From NCBI RefSeq assembly GCF_021347895.1, contig NC_067121.1:35141974-35205973 (forward strand): DNA of 64,000 bases. Direction: 5' to 3'. The notes beneath the pieces are model-generated. The model worked only from the letters and a program-made list of their open reading frames with translations, did not search any database and had not been told where the DNA came from. This DNA is from Acanthochromis polyacanthus (lineage: Eukaryota > Chordata > Actinopteri > Pomacentridae). Made by a program: the position numbers and the translations under genes. Each line of letters begins with the position of its first letter. The stretch's first letter is position 1. Of this stretch, positions 59,748 to 64,000 are shown piece by piece.

Positions 59748-61838
59748 TACAATGGGAAATCCAACCTGATGAGTAATTACTAAGAACTTAGTGTCTACAA
59801 TTTTACATACAACCCTAATAGTGGATTTTAAAACAGTTCAAATTTAATCCAAAAGTTTAAAGACCCCCTCTGGTGAAATTTGATTTTTTTTTAGTTCTTT
59901 TTTTAAACTTGTTACCTTGTTTTTTATGCGCTAGAAGACATATATTAAGCAACATATACAACCTAAGGATCTAATCCTGTCAACTTGCAGGGTGGAGGTT
60001 TCTGTGTCACTATTCTTCATTAGAATCACTTTATGTCTGAATTACTCTGTTACAAGTTGCGTTTGTGTCGTGTTGAGCAGTGGATGAACTGAATCAACAG
60101 TTTGCTGGTTAGCTCAACCAGAGGAGTGTGTGGAGACATATTTGGGGTATAATTACCATAGTCATATATCTGGACATCCTAAAGGAGGCAAAGGTGTAGA
60201 GTTAAGTCAAACCTATTTTAATAATAGGTTGTTGCTAGGGAAAACATCTAAAAATGCTGTTTTCATACTCAGAGATAGTTTTAAAGGGGTGATCTTTTAA
60301 TCAATGGCTGAAGACAAACCTTTTCTTACGTAGATTTTGTGTTTTCTGTAGTTATACAAATTGTATCTTTAAAATATGACTCTCGATAAATCATTATGAG
60401 CCCTAACATACATATAAAACCCAGAAACTTGTTTTCTTTTACAACGTATGTAATTATTCTCTTCTTTGAATGTTGTTTGTTCTTTGCTTTCATTAATCAC
60501 TATTTAAAAAGTGCAGTATAAGAGTATATATTAGTGGAAAACTCTATGTATTTAGACAGCAGAACAAACAGCAGGAGGATTCTTTATCATATGTTTGTGT
60601 GTGGACGAATGAGTGTGTTTGAGACTGTGTATAAGTGTGTTACTGTACAAGATGCTGCCAGAGTCTGACAGCACTTCTTGTTTCTTTTGCATATTTCTTA
60701 GTAACCATGAAACTGGGAAACCTCCATCTGCCATCACAAACACACATATACACAAAAAGAACTGCAGTCTAATCCTAAAACCAGACAAGTCTGTCCGTTC
60801 TTTCTCTTCTTGGTCTGCAGCTTCACACAACCCTCCTCAGAGTTTGTCATGTTGTGCACTACTACCAGAGTCTAGCAGTCACCGCTGCACTGCCTATGTG
60901 TGTGCATGTATAAGTTATCGTATGTGTCCTCACACTCATCATCACAACTTCTGGAGACAGTGGTCTCCCTTAACAACACTCCACTGCTCTCCTCTGCTGG
61001 ACTCTGTGCTACTGAACAAACAAGTCTCAGTTTGTCAGACCTGAACCACACTGTAGTCTACTGTTGGACAGCAACAACACTGAACCAGCCAGTGACACAC
61101 TGCACATGTAGACACAAGAGGTGGGAAGTCTGGGGAAAATAACAGCTGCAGAAGATATGAACTCCACTCTGATGGGTCCATAAGCTTAAAGGATAACTCT
61201 GTCCAAACTTGGATCTTATTTTATAGGTTTAGCCATTAGTTTTAATGGTTATGACAACAACTTAATCACCCAATTAACTTCTGAGATTTCAGATCTGCTG
61301 AGAATGCGGCAAAATCGACACAACTGGTAGTCTAATAAGGCTAGGATGATTTATAATTTCTACTTATATAAAAGTCATGAGTCATATATTAAAATCATAT
61401 GTTTGTAAATTTTTCAGAATAAATTATTACCAACAAAGACATGCATTTTAGTAATTGCACAATGATAGTATGATTGTATACAGTCTTCTGTAACTTCTGC
61501 TAAATGGTTATCATCCATTCAGAATTCCAGGAAAAAGGGCTATCATGCTTGGAAGATGGGGATGATATTCCAAACACTGTGGGGTGGGAACGGATCAGCT
61601 TACACTGTGGAAAAGGACGCAACTTGTAGGACGCAAAGGGGATATATTCTGTATATTTTCCTCCTCTTTTTCCTTTGAGTGCAAGAAAAGACAACAAACA
61701 TTTCAGTTATTGTCGACAGTGATGGTTTATAGTATACAGTTTTGCCTAACTATAACAAGGGATTTACACCCCTTGCTGATGGGTGAGGCCAAAAACTATT
61801 CAAAGTAGGTTTTTAGAGAAAAACGAAGCGTATATCAT
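59748..61838. other. Unique non-coding DNA
   Basis: No gene recognised. A 143-codon frame at 60613-61044 is cysteine- and serine-rich without a domain signature and is taken as chance. Confidence 0.5.
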
Positions 61839-61839
61839 G

Positions 61840-62043
61840 TGTCATGGTAGTGCAGTGGCTACAACTGTTCCCTTACAGCAAGGAGGAGTTTGAACATACG
61901 GGTCTGATCAGCTGGGGACTTTCTGTGAAGAGTTTGCATGTTCTCCCTGTGCCTGCAGGAGCTTGCTCCAGCTTCTCAAGTTTCTCACAGTCCTAACATG
62001 TGCATGGTAGGTTCACGGTTGATTCTAAATTGGCCATAGGCTA
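61840..62043 (+). mobile_element. Old V-SINE copy, 3'-truncated (plus strand)
   Basis: CATGGTAGTGCAGTGGCTAC matches the tRNA-like head, GAGTTTGCATGTTCTCCCTG the V-domain, CTCACAGTCCTAACATGTGC the next block and CTAAATTGGCCATAGG the middle block. The LINE-like tail is missing and the B-box is degraded to GAGTTTGAACA. It is the only copy in plus orientation and the most diverged, so the oldest. Confidence 0.85.
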
Positions 62044-62395
62044 TCAGCATAAGACACACCTTATCAATGGGCAACCTTCTAAAGTGGACGGATGCTTTCA
62101 ACTCATTTTGTCAGTACTGACAATTGTGAGAGTAAAAGGGCAATTTGACTTGTATTTTTTTTCTAGAACCACTGAGGGTATTATGCAACTGTTTTCCTCT
62201 GTTGTTCAGCACTCCCCCATGAGGCGTAAGTTGGTCTTCAGGTGTAACACTGATGAAGCAGCTTCAGAAACTGTTTTGTGAAGTCATATCTGGGAGTTAT
62301 ATGGGTCCTGACTTCACAAAAAGCCCACAAAATTAATTTTCAGTGGAAGAAAGAGAGTTCAGAGGACAATATCAGAGCTATGGGATCCTACCAGT
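62044..62395. other. Unique non-coding DNA
   Basis: Nothing recognised. Confidence 0.5.
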
Positions 62396-62399
62396 TGCT

Positions 62400-62690
62400 G
62401 AGGAGGCCAAGTTGCATTTACTTATGACACTGCAGAGTTTATTTATGTCTGTTGACCTTTACTGCTCGCCTGCCCACCTCGCTCGTCATCGTCAGTTTTT
62501 TCTTTATTGTGCTCCATCTGAAGCAGAAATGCCCTCATAATAATCGTACAAACATGATTAGGTCATGGTGTTGGCTCTTTTTTGGCCTTAAAAGTCGAGA
62601 ACTTCAATGGCAGGCAATCAGATTTAAGCCGACAGATTTATGTGTTGAGTGGTTTTTAAAAGGTTTGCATTAGGCTGCCGTAACACAAAC
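62400..62690. promoter_or_regulatory. Candidate conserved non-coding element
   Basis: Repeat-free with CTCATAATAATCGTACAAAC, GCAATCAGATTTAAGCC and AAACATGATTAGGTCATGG cores; ends before a poly-C run. Inference from texture. Confidence 0.3.
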
Positions 62691-62772
62691 CACAGACAGA
62701 CAGGCAGGCAGAATATCAGGTGTAAAAGCTCTTTCTGTCTATCATACACACTCCATTGTTGTCAGTTTCACT

Positions 62773-62797
62773 CCCCCCCCCCCCCCCCCCCCCCCCC
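62773..62797. repeat. Poly-C run
   Basis: About 25 uninterrupted C; length may vary between reads. Confidence 0.95.
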
Positions 62798-62854
62798 GCC
62801 ACCACTCTCCTCTAACTGGCTCTACTCTCTCATTCTCTGTCACACTCCTCTGTC

Positions 62855-63015
62855 TCTCTGACAATTGCGTTATTTGGCCTTATCGAGGAATATGAAACGG
62901 CGTGGCGCGACATCTCCTCTCCGAGCCCAACAGATATGCCAATTCATTTCGCAGCCGGCGATTTGACAAGCTAGACTGCTCCTCTTGAAAGACATCATTC
63001 AAGCGCACCGCCGCC
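62855..63015. promoter_or_regulatory. Candidate conserved element, CpG-bearing
   Basis: ATTGCGTTATTTGGCC, CCAATTCATTTCGCAGCC and AAAGACATCATTCAAGCGC in CpG-containing unique sequence, followed by CT-rich sequence. No coding frame. Inference only. Confidence 0.25.

Positions 63016-64000
<985 letters not shown>

Noticed and set aside
60613..61044. 143-codon plus-strand frame
   Set aside because: Cysteine/serine/histidine-rich chance composition, no domain, overlapping frame on the other strand equally long.

Overview
This window is vertebrate nuclear DNA, almost certainly from a percomorph-type teleost fish. The evidence is a tRNA-headed V-SINE family with a GGAT-repeat tail, Tc1/mariner relics, several teleost-type MITEs and many long (CA)n, (GA)n and (TA)n tracts. 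No long open reading frame resembles a known gene. No prokaryotic, viral or CRISPR feature is visible. The best reading is the regulatory gene desert, or the large introns, of a developmental gene. The conserved-element and exon calls below are inference, because no alignment could be run.

Layout. 1-4,300: unique non-coding DNA with one small palindromic MITE (1703-1794). 4,300-10,400: a motif-rich interval ending in a CpG-rich island (about 9,360-10,370). A strong splice donor on the minus strand at 9,679/9,680 suggests a non-coding first exon of a minus-strand gene running off the left of the window. 10,400-23,600: mostly unique DNA with microsatellites, a CCGCCAAG-ended repeat (about 16,977-17,329) and a Tc1-like relic (20,734-21,262). 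23,598-24,346: an unusual 749-bp DNA element. 24,350-33,200: unique DNA with candidate conserved elements, two short teleost repeats and a small CpG cluster carrying an RFX-like site. 33,816-35,440: a Tc1-like relic, a short repeat and a LINE 3' end side by side. 38,029-39,220: an 8-bp-TSD MITE and a Harbinger-like MITE only 48 bp apart. 42,790-43,115: a V-SINE with an expanded G-run. 44,837-47,213: a dead mariner broken by two later DNA elements, one of which contains a V-SINE fragment. 54,277-54,840: a DNA element with a perfect 10-bp target duplication. 55,771-55,880: a possible coding exon of an unrecognised minus-strand gene. 59,376-59,736: a full-length V-SINE. 62,400-64,000: motif-rich unique DNA ending in long (TG)n and poly-C tracts.

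No genes working together can be described. The clearest result is the transposon history: target duplications, terminal repeats and a restored mariner reading frame give a relative order of insertions. Items for follow-up are the wobble-paired hairpin MITE, two MITEs carrying perfect cAMP-response palindromes, the two unassigned exon candidates and the CpG-island first exon.
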